Assembly: GCF_017795745.1 (NCBI RefSeq)
Contig: NZ_CP059067.1
Location: 2,852,001-2,916,000, forward strand
Direction of reading: 5' to 3'
DNA: 64,000 bases
From: Rhizobacter sp. AJA081-3
GTDB lineage: Bacteria; Pseudomonadota; Gammaproteobacteria; Burkholderiales; Burkholderiaceae_C
The translations under genes were made by a program, and so were the position numbers. The notes below the pieces were generated by a model. That model searched no databases, was not told the origin of the DNA, and saw only the letters and a list, made by a program, of their open reading frames with translations. Of this stretch, positions 52,204 through 62,280 are shown piece after piece (within the stretch, counting starts at the first letter, position 1; each line of letters starts with the position of its first letter).

Positions 52204-53404
52204 GCGCGCCGCGCCGCGGCGCGGACAGCATCAGCGCCACGGCGAGCAGCGCCGACAGCATCGAGCCGCCGAGCACGCCGATCTTCAGCTGCGTCTCGTA
52301 GATCGCATCCTGGCCCTCGAAGGCCAGGCCGCCGATGAACAGGCTCATCGTGAAGCCGACGCCGCACAGCACGCACACGGCGAAGAACTGGCGCATCGAC
52401 GCCCCGGCCGGAAAGCTCGCCCCGGCAAGCTTGACGATCAGCCACGAGGCGCCGAACACGCCGATCGCCTTGCCGACGATCAGGCCGGCAGCGATGCCCA
52501 GCGGCACCGACTGGGTCAATGTCGACGCCGTCACGCCCTCGAGCGACACGCCCGCGTTGACGAAGGCAAACACCGGCAGCACCAGGAAGGCGACCCAGGG
52601 GTGCAGCGCGTGCTCGGTGTCCTCGACCGGCGAGCCGCCGTCCGGGCGGCGCATCGGCACCGCCAGCGCGGTGATCACGCCGGCCAGCGTCGCATGAACG
52701 CCCGACTTGAGCACGCAGAACCAGACGACCAGGCCCACCAGCACGTAGGGAGCGAGGTTCGTGACCCGCGCGCGGTTCAGTGCGAACAGCACCGCGATGC
52801 CGGCGCCGGCGGCGGCCAGCATCGTGGCCGACAGGTTGTCGGTATAGAACAGGGCGATCACGATGATCGCCCCCAGGTCGTCGATGATCGCCACCGCCGT
52901 CAGGAACACCTTCAGCGAGGTTGGCACGCGCGAGCCCAGCAGCATCAGGATGCCCAGCGCGAAGGCGATGTCGGTGGCGGTCGGGATGGCCCAGCCGCGC
53001 AGCGCCACCTCGTTGCCCCAGTTGATGGCCACGTAGATCAGCGCCGGCACCAGCATCCCGCCCAGGGCCGCACCGGCGGGCAGCACGGACTGCTTCAGCG
53101 ACGCCAGTTCGCCCTCCAGCATCTCTCGCTTGATCTCGAGGCCGACGAGGAAGAAGAACACGGCCATCCACAGGTCGTTGACCCACAGCAGCAACGGCTT
53201 GGACAGCAGCACCGCGCCGCCGAGCTTCAGCTCCAGCCGCAGGTGGACGAAGGATTCGTACCAGGTGCCCAGCGGCGAATTGGCCACGATCAGCGCGGCC
53301 AATGCCGCCAGGCCGAGCACCACGCCGCCGGCCGATTCGGACTGGATGAAACGTCGGATTCCCGTCAGCAAGGTGTCGCCCTCGTTCAGTAAACTCGACC
53401 GCAT
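52181..53404 (-). CDS. nhaA: Na+/H+ antiporter NhaA
   Basis: This 407-aa antiporter has about 12 membrane helices and the paired aspartates of the transport site ([19 protein letters not shown]). [18 protein letters not shown] is a typical NhaA signature. The start [12 protein letters not shown] was chosen over longer frames, which overlap the divergent fumarase gene. The gap to fumarase is only 37 bp, so their promoters overlap. Confidence 0.94.
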   Translation of the reverse strand: MRSSLLNEGDTLLTGIRRFIQSESAGGVVLGLAALAALIVANSPLGTWYESFVHLRLELKLGGAVLLSKPLLLWVNDLWMAVFFFLVGLEIKREMLEGELASLKQSVLPAGAALGGMLVPALIYVAINWGNEVALRGWAIPTATDIAFALGILMLLGSRVPTSLKVFLTAVAIIDDLGAIIVIALFYTDNLSATMLAAAGAGIAVLFALNRARVTNLAPYVLVGLVVWFCVLKSGVHATLAGVITALAVPMRRPDGGSPVEDTEHALHPWVAFLVLPVFAFVNAGVSLEGVTASTLTQSVPLGIAAGLIVGKAIGVFGASWLIVKLAGASFPAGASMRQFFAVCVLCGVGFTMSLFIGGLAFEGQDAIYETQLKIGVLGGSMLSALLAVALMLSAPRRGALSDPSPG

Positions 53405-53441
53405 TGTTCCCGAGTTCGAAATCCCCTCCCGGACGCCCGCC

Positions 53442-54968
53442 ATGACCACCACCATCCGATACGCCGACCTCGTCGACAGCGTCGCCGCGGCCCTGCAGTA
53501 CATCAGCTACTACCACCCGGCAGACTTCATCGAGCATCTGGCGCGCGCCTATGCGCAGGAACAGAGCCCGGCGGCGAAGGACGCTATTGCGCAGATCCTG
53601 ACCAACTCGAAGATGTGCGCCGAGGGCCGCCGCCCGATCTGCCAGGACACCGGCATCGTCAACGTGTTCCTGAAGATCGGCATGGACGTGCGCTTCGAGG
53701 GCTTTTCCGGCTCGATCGAAGACGCCATCAACGAAGGCGTCCGCCGCGGCTACAACGACCCCGAGAACACGCTGCGCGCGTCGATCGTGGCCGACCCGCA
53801 GTTCGATCGCAAGAACACCAAGGACAACACGCCCGCCGTCGTGCACATGAGCGTGGTGCCAGGCAACACGGTGGACGTGCAGGTCGCGGCCAAGGGCGGC
53901 GGCAGCGAGAACAAGAGCAAGTTCGTCATGCTCAACCCGAGCGACAGCCTGGTCGACTGGGTGATGAAGACCGTGCCGACCATGGGCGCCGGCTGGTGCC
54001 CGCCGGGCATGCTGGGCATCGGCATCGGCGGCACCGCCGAGAAGGCCATGCTGATGGCCAAGGAGGTGCTGATGGACCCGATCGACATGTTCGATCTGAA
54101 GAAGCGCGGCCCGCAGAACAAGACCGAGGAGCTGCGCATCGAGCTGTGCGACAAGGTCAACGCGCTGGGCATCGGCGCGCAAGGGCTGGGCGGCCTGACC
54201 ACCGTGCTCGACGTGAAGATCGCCATGTACCCGACGCACGCGGCGAGCAAGCCGGTGGCGATGATCCCGAACTGCGCGGCCACGCGCCACGCGCACTTCG
54301 TGCTCGACGGCTCCGGCCCGGCCTACATCGACCCGCCGAGCCTGGACCTGTGGCCCGACGTGCACTGGCAGCCCGACTACAACAAGAGCAAGAAGGTCAA
54401 CCTCGACACGCTGACCAGGGAGCAGGTGGCCAGCTGGAAACCGGGCGACACGCTGCTGCTGTCCGGCAAGATGCTCACCGGCCGCGATGCCGCGCACAAG
54501 CGCATCCAGGACATGCTGGCCAAGGGCGAGAAGCTGCCGGTGGACTTCACCAACCGCGTCATCTACTACGTCGGCCCGGTCGACCCGGTGCGCGACGAGG
54601 TCGTCGGCCCGGCCGGCCCGACCACCGCCACGCGCATGGACAAGTTCACCGAGATGATGCTGGCGCAAACCGGCCTGTTCGCGATGGTCGGCAAGGCCGA
54701 GCGCGGCCCGGTGGCCATCGAGGCGATCCGCAAGCACAAGAGTGCCTACCTGATGGCGGTGGGCGGCGCGGCCTACCTCGTCGCCAAGGCGATCAAGAAG
54801 TCGCGCGTGGCCGGCTTTGCCGACCTGGGCATGGAAGCGATCTACGAGTTCGAGATCCAGGACATGCCGGTGACGGTCGCCGTGGACGCCCTGGGCACCA
54901 GCGTGCACGACACCGGCCCGAAGGAGTGGCAGGCGAAGATCGGCAAGATCCCGGTCGCGGTGGCCTGA
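53442..54968 (+). CDS. Class I fumarate hydratase
   Basis: This 508-aa iron-sulfur fumarase fuses the alpha and beta regions. Cluster cysteines are visible at SKMCAEGRRPICQDTG, the LRIELCDKV segment and PNCAATRHAHF. It interconverts fumarate and malate in the TCA cycle and could take up fumarate from the fumarylacetoacetase pathway. The stop abuts the stop of the convergent sigma-factor gene with no gap. Confidence 0.95.
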   Translation: MTTTIRYADLVDSVAAALQYISYYHPADFIEHLARAYAQEQSPAAKDAIAQILTNSKMCAEGRRPICQDTGIVNVFLKIGMDVRFEGFSGSIEDAINEGVRRGYNDPENTLRASIVADPQFDRKNTKDNTPAVVHMSVVPGNTVDVQVAAKGGGSENKSKFVMLNPSDSLVDWVMKTVPTMGAGWCPPGMLGIGIGGTAEKAMLMAKEVLMDPIDMFDLKKRGPQNKTEELRIELCDKVNALGIGAQGLGGLTTVLDVKIAMYPTHAASKPVAMIPNCAATRHAHFVLDGSGPAYIDPPSLDLWPDVHWQPDYNKSKKVNLDTLTREQVASWKPGDTLLLSGKMLTGRDAAHKRIQDMLAKGEKLPVDFTNRVIYYVGPVDPVRDEVVGPAGPTTATRMDKFTEMMLAQTGLFAMVGKAERGPVAIEAIRKHKSAYLMAVGGAAYLVAKAIKKSRVAGFADLGMEAIYEFEIQDMPVTVAVDALGTSVHDTGPKEWQAKIGKIPVAVA

Positions 54969-56255
54969 TCAGGGCGCCATCGCGCGGGCGCGCTCCAGCA
55001 GCAGCTCGCGCTCGCGCTCGTTGCGCGCCAGCGCGGCGGCGCGCTCGAACTCGGCACGCGCCTCCTCGCGGCGGCCGAGCTTGACGAGCAGGTCGGCGCG
55101 CACGCTGGGCAGCCACTGGTACTGCTTCAGCGAGGGCTCGTCGGCCAGTGTTTCCACCAACTGCAGCGCGGCCGCTGGCCCGAAAGCCATGCCCACCGCC
55201 ACTGCGCGGTTGAGCTCGACCACCGGCGAGGGGGAGACCTGCGCCAGCGCGTCGTACAGCGCCACGATGCGCGGCCAGTCGGTCTCGTCGGGCGTGCCGG
55301 CGCGCGCATGGCAGGCGGCGATGCCGGCCTGCAGCGCGTAGGGCCCGAGCGGGCCGCCGGCTTGCACGCACAACGCCTCGGCACGTTCCAGCGCGAGCAG
55401 GCCGCGGCGGATCAGCAGCCGGTCCCAGCGGCCGCGGTTCTGGTCCATCAGCAGCACCGGTCGGCCCTGCGCATCGACTCGCGCCGCGACGCGCGAGGCT
55501 TGCAGTTCCATCAACGCCACGAGGCCGTGCACCTCGGGCTCCGGCGGCACCAGCTCGGCCAGCACGCGGCCCAGGCGCAGCGCCTCGCCGGTCAGCGCCG
55601 GGCGCATCCAGTCGGCGCCCGAGGTGGCGGTGTAGCCTTCGTTGAAGATCAGGTAGATCACCTCGAGCACCGAGGCCAGGCGCTCGCCCAGCGCCGGACC
55701 GCGCGGCACTTCGAAGGGCACGCGCGCCGCCGACAACGTGCGCTTGGCGCGCACGATGCGCTGCGCGACAGTGGGCTCGGCGACCAGGAAGGCGCGCGCG
55801 ATCTCCTCGGTCGACAGGCCGCCGAGCAGCTTGAGCGTCAGCGCCAGCCGTGCCTCGGTGCCGAGCACCGGGTGGCAGGCGGTGAAGATCAGGCGCAGCA
55901 GGTCGTCGCCGATCTCGTCCTCGCGCGCGGCGTCGAGCGCATCGACGAAGTCGGGCACCACCAGCGCCTGCTGCGCCTCGAGGTCGGCGCCGATCTCGTC
56001 GAGCTTCTCGCCCAGGCGCTTGTCGCGGCGCAGCCTGTCGAGCGCGCGGTGCTTCGCGGTGGTCATCAGCCAGGCCCCCGGGTTGTCGGGCACACCGTCG
56101 CGCGGCCAGTGCTCCAGCGCGGCGATCAGCGCGTCCTGCGCCAGCTCCTCGGCCAGGCCGATGTCGCGCACCATTCGCGCGACGCTGGCGACGATGCGCG
56201 CCGACTCGATGCGCCAGACGGCATCGATCGCACGGTGCGTTGCCTCGGCGCTCAT
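54969..56255 (-). CDS. ECF42-type RNA polymerase sigma factor
   Basis: This 428-aa protein has sigma region 2 (about 10-80; GLAEELAQDALIAALEHWP, TTAKHRALDRLRRDKRL), region 4 (GGLSTEEIARAFLVAEPTVAQR) and a long C-terminal TPR-like extension (DUF6596) ending in helical repeats. This architecture and the adjacent YciI genes define the ECF42 group, which needs no anti-sigma factor. It overlaps the stop of the proximal YciI gene by 4 bp. Confidence 0.92.
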   Translation of the reverse strand: MSAEATHRAIDAVWRIESARIVASVARMVRDIGLAEELAQDALIAALEHWPRDGVPDNPGAWLMTTAKHRALDRLRRDKRLGEKLDEIGADLEAQQALVVPDFVDALDAAREDEIGDDLLRLIFTACHPVLGTEARLALTLKLLGGLSTEEIARAFLVAEPTVAQRIVRAKRTLSAARVPFEVPRGPALGERLASVLEVIYLIFNEGYTATSGADWMRPALTGEALRLGRVLAELVPPEPEVHGLVALMELQASRVAARVDAQGRPVLLMDQNRGRWDRLLIRRGLLALERAEALCVQAGGPLGPYALQAGIAACHARAGTPDETDWPRIVALYDALAQVSPSPVVELNRAVAVGMAFGPAAALQLVETLADEPSLKQYQWLPSVRADLLVKLGRREEARAEFERAAALARNERERELLLERARAMAP

Positions 56256-56641
56256 GCCTTGCCGGCCAGGTCGGGCGCGAAATCCGCCAGCTCGTACAGG
56301 CGTCGCACCTCGATCTCGCAGTCGATGCCGGCCGGGAACGGCCGCGGAAAGCGCCGCGACCACTCCATGGCCTCGTCCGGCGAGCGCACCTGGATCACCG
56401 TGTAGCCGGCGATCAGCTCCTTGGTCTCGGCGAAGGGGCCGTCGACCACCACGGGCTTGCCGTGGCCGTGGCGCACGCGCCAGCCCCGGGCGCTGGGCTG
56501 CAGTCCGGCGGCATCGAGCAGCACGCCGGCCTTGGCCAGATCCTCGTGGAAGGCCGCCATGTCGGCCATCAGGCCGGGGTCTTCGGGGATGATGCCGGCC
56601 TCGGACATGGCCGTCGCCCGCACGATGATCATGTAGCGCAT
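56252..56641 (-). CDS. YciI-family protein
   Basis: This 129-aa DGPF/YciI protein (MRYMIIVRATAMSEAG; VVVDGPFAETKELIAGY) is the first partner of the ECF42 sigma factor and is translationally coupled to it. YciI-type proteins have a ferredoxin-like fold with a conserved His/Asp; their role in this group is unresolved, but they are typical targets or accessories of ECF42 factors. Confidence 0.9.
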   Translation of the reverse strand: MRYMIIVRATAMSEAGIIPEDPGLMADMAAFHEDLAKAGVLLDAAGLQPSARGWRVRHGHGKPVVVDGPFAETKELIAGYTVIQVRSPDEAMEWSRRFPRPFPAGIDCEIEVRRLYELADFAPDLAGKA

Positions 56642-56728
56642 GCCGGTACTCCTCGCGTCGATGGCAAGGCTCCCGCCCCGCTCAGATCCACGACGAACGG
56701 CCCCGCGCGTATTCGACGGGCCGATGCG

Positions 56729-57091
56729 TCAGATGGAATCGTCGAAACACGGCGCCAGCGGCCGCACCTCGACCTGGCACCACTGCGACGCAGGGCATTC
56801 GGCGGCGATGGCCAGCGCCTGCTCGCGGCTGTCGACCTCGATCATGAAGAAGCCGCCGACCATCTCCTTCGCCTCGGCGAAGGGGCCGTCGAGCAGCGTG
56901 ACCTTCTCGCCCTGCCGCGCCACGCGCGTGGCCGAACGTGTCGAGGCCAGTGATTCCACGGCCACCAGCTGGCCACGCTGCTGCAATTGCTCGCCGAAGC
57001 GGCGCATGCTGTCGTAGGCGGCCTGGCCTTCGGCCAGGGTGCGGGTCGAACGCTGCCCGGGCGGCTCGACGATGAGGAGCATGTATCGCAT
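56729..57091 (-). CDS. YciI-family protein, second copy
   Basis: This 120-aa YciI/DGPF protein (MRYMLLIVEPPGQRS; TLLDGPFAEAKEMVGGFFMIEV) is a paralogue of the neighbouring gene, 87 bp upstream of it. An ECF42 module with tandem YciI genes is common. The promoter of the module should lie in or before 57092-57124, a 33-bp gap after xerD. Confidence 0.9.
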   Translation of the reverse strand: MRYMLLIVEPPGQRSTRTLAEGQAAYDSMRRFGEQLQQRGQLVAVESLASTRSATRVARQGEKVTLLDGPFAEAKEMVGGFFMIEVDSREQALAIAAECPASQWCQVEVRPLAPCFDDSI

Positions 57092-57124
57092 GCGCGCAGG
57101 TTAGCGCAAGTCAAGGACACCGGC

Positions 57125-58027
57125 TCAGCCGCGCGGATGGTGCTGGGCGTGCAGCGACTTCAGCCGCTCGCGTGCCACGTGGGTGTAGATCGTCGTCGTC
57201 GAGATGTCGGCGTGGCCGAGCAGCATCTGCACCGCGCGCAGGTCGGCGCCGTGGTTGAGCAGGTGCGTGGCGAAGGCGTGGCGCAGCGTGTGCGGCGACA
57301 GCGGCACGTGCACGCCGCCGCGCAGTGCATGCGCCTTGATGAGCTTCCAGAACATCTGCCGCGTCATCGCGCCGCCGCGGCCGGTGACGAACAGCGCGTC
57401 GCTCGCCTGGCCGTGCAGGATCTCGCCGCGGGCCGTCGTCAGGTAGCGCTGCAGCCACATGTGCGCCTCTTCGCCGAAGGGCACGAGGCGTTCCTTCGAG
57501 CCCTTGCCGGTGACGCGCAGCGCGCCTTCCGTGAGGCCCAGGTGCACGGTCCTGAGCGTGACCAATTCGCTCACCCGCAGGCCGCTGGCGTACATCAGCT
57601 CGAGCATGGTCCGGTCGCGCAGGCCCAGTGGGGTGTCGACATCGGGGGCAGCCAGCAGCGCCTCGACCTGCGCCTCGCTCAAGGTCTTGGGCACACGCAG
57701 CGGCTGGCGGGCCGCCAGCAGCTTGAGCGTCGGGTCGGCCTGCACGAGGTGCTCGCGCAGCGCCCATCGAAAGTAGCGCTTGAACACCGTCAGGCGGCGA
57801 TTCGAAGAGGTCGCCTTGCTGCCGGCGTGGCGCGTCACCGCGTAGGCGAGCAGGTCGGCCTCGGTGGTCTGGTTGATCGAGCGCGCATGCGTGCGAGCCA
57901 GCCAGGCCGCATAGAGGCCGAGGTCACGACGGTAGGCCGCCAGCGTGTTGGCGGCCAGGCCGTCCTCGATCCACAGCGCGTCGGCGAAGCGGTCGATGGC
58001 CTCGGCGCTCGCCTGCTCGGCGCTCAC
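57125..58027 (-). CDS. xerD: Site-specific tyrosine recombinase XerD
   Basis: This 300-aa tyrosine recombinase has an N-terminal SAM-like domain and the catalytic residues R (YASGLRVSELVTL), K (GKGSKERLVPF), HxxR (SPHTLRHAFATH), H (LLGHADIST) and Y (TTTIYTHV). With XerC it resolves chromosome dimers at dif. Length and context fit housekeeping XerD and not a mobile integrase. The start is GTG. It lies 10 bp downstream of the Bug-protein gene on the same strand. Confidence 0.93.
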   Translation of the reverse strand: MSAEQASAEAIDRFADALWIEDGLAANTLAAYRRDLGLYAAWLARTHARSINQTTEADLLAYAVTRHAGSKATSSNRRLTVFKRYFRWALREHLVQADPTLKLLAARQPLRVPKTLSEAQVEALLAAPDVDTPLGLRDRTMLELMYASGLRVSELVTLRTVHLGLTEGALRVTGKGSKERLVPFGEEAHMWLQRYLTTARGEILHGQASDALFVTGRGGAMTRQMFWKLIKAHALRGGVHVPLSPHTLRHAFATHLLNHGADLRAVQMLLGHADISTTTIYTHVARERLKSLHAQHHPRG

Positions 58028-58037
58028 TGTCGAACGC

Positions 58038-59009
58038 TCACTCCAGCGCGAGCTTCTGCGCCGCCACGACCTTCTTGTAGACCGCCAGCTCGGCAGCGAT
58101 CTGCGCGGCGAACTCCTCGGGCGTGTTGGCCACGATCAGCGAGCCGGTGTCCTCGATGCGCTTCTTCACCGCCGGGTCTTCCAGCGTCTTCTTCACCGCC
58201 GACGAGATCTTCTCGACGACTTCCTTCGACAGCCCCTTGGGCCCGTAGATGCCGTAGTAGGCCATGCGGTTCACGGGCTCCAGGCCGACTTCCTTGAAGG
58301 TCGGCACGTTGGGCAACTGCGACAAGCGCGCGGGAGCCGCCACCACGATCGGGATCAGCCGGCCGTCCTTGATGAAAGGCAGTGCCGAGGGCAGGTTGTC
58401 GAAGATGATCGGCACCTGGCCAGCCACCGTGTCGTTCAGCGCCGGGCCTGCTCCGCGGTACGGGATGTGGGTGATGAAGGTGCCCGACAGGTTCTTGAAC
58501 AGCTCGGTCTGCAGGTGGCCGATGCCGCCGGTGCCCGAGCTCGCGTAGCTGTACTTGCCCGGGCTCTTCTTCAGTTCGGCGAGGAAGCCCTTGTAGTCGC
58601 GCGCCGGGAAGCTCGGGTGCACCGCGATCACGTTCGGCGTGGCCGCCACGTTGATGATCGGCGTGAAGTCGGTCAACGGGTTGTATGGGATCTTCGGGTT
58701 GATGGCCGGGTTCGCCGCCGTGGTCGACACCGTGGCCATGCCGACGGTGTAGCCATCGGGTGCGGCCTTCGCCACCTCGTTCGCGCCCACCGAGCCGCCG
58801 CCGCCGGCCTTGTTCTCGACCACCAGGGTCTGGCCTAGCGGCCCGGAGATCTTCTCGGAGACCACCCGCGCGACGATGTCGGTGGTGCCGCCCGGCGCGA
58901 AGGGCACGACCAGGCGAACCGGCTTGGTCGGGTAGGCCTGCGACCAGGCCAGCGGAGAGGCGGCCACAAGCGACAGGGTGATCGTGGCGAGGAGGGTTCG
59001 GCGTTGCAT
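58038..59009 (-). CDS. Bug-family tripartite tricarboxylate transporter binding protein
   Basis: This 323-aa periplasmic binding protein has a signal peptide (about 24 residues, cut near PLAWSQA) and Bug signatures: [36 protein letters not shown] and [19 protein letters not shown]. It binds carboxylates; the ligand is not predictable. It has no TctA/TctB partners here, as is usual for the large Bug families of Burkholderiales. Confidence 0.92.
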   Translation of the reverse strand: MQRRTLLATITLSLVAASPLAWSQAYPTKPVRLVVPFAPGGTTDIVARVVSEKISGPLGQTLVVENKAGGGGSVGANEVAKAAPDGYTVGMATVSTTAANPAINPKIPYNPLTDFTPIINVAATPNVIAVHPSFPARDYKGFLAELKKSPGKYSYASSGTGGIGHLQTELFKNLSGTFITHIPYRGAGPALNDTVAGQVPIIFDNLPSALPFIKDGRLIPIVVAAPARLSQLPNVPTFKEVGLEPVNRMAYYGIYGPKGLSKEVVEKISSAVKKTLEDPAVKKRIEDTGSLIVANTPEEFAAQIAAELAVYKKVVAAQKLALE

Positions 59010-59056
59010 GGGCGGATTCTCCGGACTGAGGATGGTGAAAGTGTAGGTGGGTGCGC

Positions 59057-59647
59057 TCAGGCCGATCCGAGCAGCCCGGCCTTGAGCTTGGCGTCCACCG
59101 GCCGCGTGCCGATGAAGATCTTCAGCAGGCCGGCGTAGAGGTCTTCGCCGGGCAAGGCCTCGCCCTTGGCAACGCCGTTCAGGCTGAGCACGAGGCCGCG
59201 CGCGGGCAGGTAGTCGAGGTCGACCACGTCGCCCTTCTTCAGCTTGACCAGGGCATTCACGATGGCGTCGAACTTCGCCATGCGATCGGTCAGCACGGCG
59301 AACTCGGCTTCGCTCAGGTTGCGCTTCATGCCCTTGTCGAAGGCCTTGACGAATTCTTTGGACTCGACCTCGACCATCATCTTCATGCGGATGCGCTTGG
59401 GCCCCTTGACCGCGATCACGGCCTCGGGCGTGGAGGCCTTCTGCGCGATGTACAGCCCTGCGGCATAACCTTTCAGCCAGGCCACCGCCCGCAGGCCCAC
59501 GCCGTTGAGCACCAGTTCGGTGTCGGCCAGGCGCAGGCGGTCGTCGAAGTGCTGGCCCTCGATGACCGTCGCCTGCACGCCGGTGCCGGCAACGAGCATC
59601 CAGGTCAGGCAGGCGGTTCTCAGGCTGTGCAACAGTTTTCGACTCAT
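59057..59647 (-). CDS. Chalcone isomerase-fold periplasmic protein
   Basis: This 196-aa protein has a signal peptide ([14 protein letters not shown]) and the bacterial chalcone-isomerase-like domain ([40 protein letters not shown]). Bacterial members are not known to act on chalcones; a lipid-binding role is possible. The start MSRKLLHSL is chosen over a longer frame lacking a signal peptide. It lies 47 bp beyond the Bug-protein start, transcribed the same way. Confidence 0.82.
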   Translation of the reverse strand: MSRKLLHSLRTACLTWMLVAGTGVQATVIEGQHFDDRLRLADTELVLNGVGLRAVAWLKGYAAGLYIAQKASTPEAVIAVKGPKRIRMKMMVEVESKEFVKAFDKGMKRNLSEAEFAVLTDRMAKFDAIVNALVKLKKGDVVDLDYLPARGLVLSLNGVAKGEALPGEDLYAGLLKIFIGTRPVDAKLKAGLLGSA

Positions 59648-59766
59648 CGGCAAGGCTCCTCGCAGGGCCTCAACGGCTATCGTGCCTGCGGCGACGACAG
59701 GGTGGCGTGTGGGAAGTACGAACAGGGTGGACCCGGACATGCGGGGCCCGCTGGCACACTCGCATC

Positions 59767-60669
59767 ATGCCCGACGCCTTGCTGCTGCTGCCCGATTTCA
59801 CCCTCATCGTGATCGGGTGGCTGGTGTGCCGACACACGCCGCTGAACCGCCCGGTGTGGGACGGCGTCGAGCGCCTCGTCTACTACCTGCTGTTCCCCGC
59901 GCTGCTGTTCAGCGCCATCCTGCGCCACCCGATGCAGCCCTCGGCCGCCGCCACGCTGGCTGCCTGCGGCCTGGCCGTGGTGTCGGTGGGTGTGGCGTTG
60001 GCCTATGCGCTGCGCCTGTGGCCCGGTGTCGACGCGCGGCTGCACGCCTCGGGCGCACAGGTGTCGTTCCGCTTCAATTCCTACGTCGCGTTGGCGCTGG
60101 CCGAGCGTCTGGCCGGCACGCAGGGCGTGGCCTGGGTGGCGCTGCTCGTGGCCTTGTGCGTGCCGGTGTGCAACATCGCCGCGGTGTGGCCGCTGGCGCG
60201 GCACGGCGGCCACGGCTTCCTGCGTGAGCTGGCGAAGAACCCGCTGATCGTCAGTACCGCGGCCGGGTTGCTGTGCAACCTGCTGGGCCTGCGCCTGCCC
60301 GAACTGGCCAGCATCACACTCGGCCGCATCGGTGCGGCCGCGCTGCCGCTGGGCCTGATGGCGGTGGGCGCAGGCCTGACCTTCGGGGGCCTGAAACGCG
60401 CGCCCGTGTTGGCCGCCGCGCTGCTGTCGATCCGCCATGCGATCCTGCCCGCCGTGGCCGTGGCGCTGGTGATCGCGCTGCAGATGCCGCCGCCGCAGCA
60501 GTCCATCGTGGTCGCCTTCGCCGCCCTGCCCACGGCGTCGAGCGCCTATGTGCTGGCCGCGCGCATGGGTGGCGACGGCAGTTTCGTGGCCGGGCTGGTG
60601 ACGCTGTCCACCCTGATCGGCATGGTGGGCCTCCCGCTCGCGCTGCTGGCGTTGCGTGCGCTGGCCTGA
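59767..60669 (+). CDS. AEC-family transporter
   Basis: This 300-aa membrane protein has about ten hydrophobic helices in two halves (LVYYLLFPALLFSAIL; RFNSYVALALAERLAG; NPLIVSTAAGLLCNLLGL; MAVGAGLTFGGL; IALQMPPPQQSIVVAFAALP) and fits the auxin efflux carrier family of bacterial permeases for organic acids such as malate. It is divergent from the chalcone-isomerase-like gene over 119 bp. Substrate unknown. Confidence 0.88.
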   Translation: MPDALLLLPDFTLIVIGWLVCRHTPLNRPVWDGVERLVYYLLFPALLFSAILRHPMQPSAAATLAACGLAVVSVGVALAYALRLWPGVDARLHASGAQVSFRFNSYVALALAERLAGTQGVAWVALLVALCVPVCNIAAVWPLARHGGHGFLRELAKNPLIVSTAAGLLCNLLGLRLPELASITLGRIGAAALPLGLMAVGAGLTFGGLKRAPVLAAALLSIRHAILPAVAVALVIALQMPPPQQSIVVAFAALPTASSAYVLAARMGGDGSFVAGLVTLSTLIGMVGLPLALLALRALA

Positions 60670-61182
60670 TCCCTGGGTGATGCACCGCGGAAAGCGAGCA
60701 GCACAGGCGGCTTGCGGCCCGTTGCCGAGGACGAAGAAGGTCCGCAGCGATGGGCGCGTGGGCAGGCGGTCCGGGTATGCGCTCTCCGGCCCACGCTCGC
60801 GGGCGAGCACCGAGTACCGCAACGCGCTGCCTCGTCAACACCGTATGCGGCCTGCTCCCGCCAGGGCGACCGCGAAATGGGGCCTGCGATCGCATACCCG
60901 AACCACCTGCCCCACAAGCACCGAGGACTTCGTGACGGCAGGCCACCGCGGATGCCGGTAGGGCGGCGGTGGTGCCCGCGGGCGCAGGCCCCATTCGCGG
61001 TCGCCCTGGCGAGGGCATGGCACACCCGGCGTTGATGCGGACACGGTGGCGGCCCGCAGTGGCCGCCCGCGAGCGTGGGCCGGAGAACGCGGGTACCGCC
61101 GTCGCCCTGCGACCATGCCCGTCGCAGGCAAAGCGGACCAGATTCGCGGAACCTTGTCTCTGGACCGAATGTCCCGGCGGTC
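60670..61182. repeat. 513-bp non-coding region with nested long inverted repeats
   Basis: No plausible gene was found here. An outer pair of perfect 20-nt arms (60786-60805 and 61064-61083) surrounds an inner pair of about 32 nt (60857-60888 and 60983-61013) that match apart from one single-base deletion and mismatches near one end. A third hairpin (61106-61113 with 61121-61128, 8 bp) lies near the queG end. This could be a dispersed repeat element, a structured RNA or the remnant of a mobile element; copy number would tell. Confidence 0.7.
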
Positions 61183-62280
61183 TCAGTCCCCCTGCGACAG
61201 AGCCCAGTCGAGATGCTCGCGCAGCAGCACGTCGGCCGCGTCGCGCTCGCTTTGCAGGGCCTCGCGCAGCCCCTCGCCCTGCTCCGCGCTCACGCCTGCG
61301 CGCAGAGCGTTGCCCATCGCCACCGCCAGGTTGCGCCGCCAGCGTGCATGGCCAATGCGACGAATTGCGCTGCCTTCGGTGCGGCGCAGGAACTCGGCTT
61401 CGTCCCAGCGCCACAACTCGGCCAGCGTGGCACCATCCAGCGGCGCGCGCGCGTCGAAGTCGGGCAGCGGGGCGCGCTGCGCATACTTGTTCCACGGGCA
61501 TGCGAGCTGGCAGTCGTCGCAGCCGTAGATGCGGTTGCCCATGGCAGCGCGCAGCTCCAACGGGATTGGCCCGTCGTGCTCGATGGTCAGGTAGGAGATG
61601 CAGCGCCGCGCATCGAGCCGGTACGGCGCGACGATGGCTTGCGTGGGGCAGACGTCGATGCAGGCGCTGCAACTGCCGCAATGCGGCGGCACGGGCTCGG
61701 TCAGCGGCAGCGGCAGGTCGACGTAGATCTCGCCGAGGAAGAACATCGATCCACCCTCGCGGTGCAGCGCCAGCGTGTGCTTGCCGCGCCAGCCGATACC
61801 GCTCTTCGCGGCGAGTTCGACCTCGAGCACCGGTGCCGAGTCGGTGAAGACACGGTGGCCGAAGGGGCCGACCGCCTCTGCCAGCCGATCGGCCACCCGC
61901 TGCAGGCGGTTTCGCATCACCTTGTGATAGTCGCGACCACGTGCGTAGATCGACACCACAGCCTCGGCGGGGCGCGACAGGCGCTGCCATTCCGCCGCCT
62001 GCCATTCCGCCGGCGCAGCACGCGGCAGATAGTCCAGCCGCGCGGTGATCACGCGCACCGTGCCCGGCACCAGCTCAGCCGGCCGAGCCCGCTTCAGGCC
62101 GTGGCGCGCCATGTAGTCCATCGAGCCGTGAAAGCCGTTGAGCAGCCACGACTGCAGGCCCGCCTCGGCGGAACCGAGGTCCACGTCGGCGACTCCGATC
62201 TGGGAGAATCCTTCCGCCAGAGCCCAGCCGCGCAGTTGCGCGAGCAGGGCCTGACCTTCCAACCCGCGAAGCACGCTCAT
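61183..62280 (-). CDS. queG: Epoxyqueuosine reductase
   Basis: This 365-aa cobalamin- and FeS-dependent enzyme performs the last step of queuosine tRNA modification. Two ferredoxin-type clusters are visible (CGSCSACIDVCPT and YGCDDCQLACPWNKYAQ). The C-terminal HEAT-like part has RRTEGSAIRRIGHARWRRN. Its start codon directly abuts the tsaE start codon on the other strand, so its promoter must lie within tsaE. Confidence 0.96.
   Translation of the reverse strand: MSVLRGLEGQALLAQLRGWALAEGFSQIGVADVDLGSAEAGLQSWLLNGFHGSMDYMARHGLKRARPAELVPGTVRVITARLDYLPRAAPAEWQAAEWQRLSRPAEAVVSIYARGRDYHKVMRNRLQRVADRLAEAVGPFGHRVFTDSAPVLEVELAAKSGIGWRGKHTLALHREGGSMFFLGEIYVDLPLPLTEPVPPHCGSCSACIDVCPTQAIVAPYRLDARRCISYLTIEHDGPIPLELRAAMGNRIYGCDDCQLACPWNKYAQRAPLPDFDARAPLDGATLAELWRWDEAEFLRRTEGSAIRRIGHARWRRNLAVAMGNALRAGVSAEQGEGLREALQSERDAADVLLREHLDWALSQGD

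Noticed and set aside
52197-54908. A 903-codon minus-strand frame over nhaA and fumarase
   Set aside because: It is antisense to a complete class I fumarase and out of frame with nhaA; composition is Arg/His/Ala-rich as expected for GC shadow frames.
57125-58027. Tyrosine recombinase as a sign of an integrated element
   Set aside because: The sequence and length fit housekeeping XerD; no attachment-site repeats or phage genes flank it.
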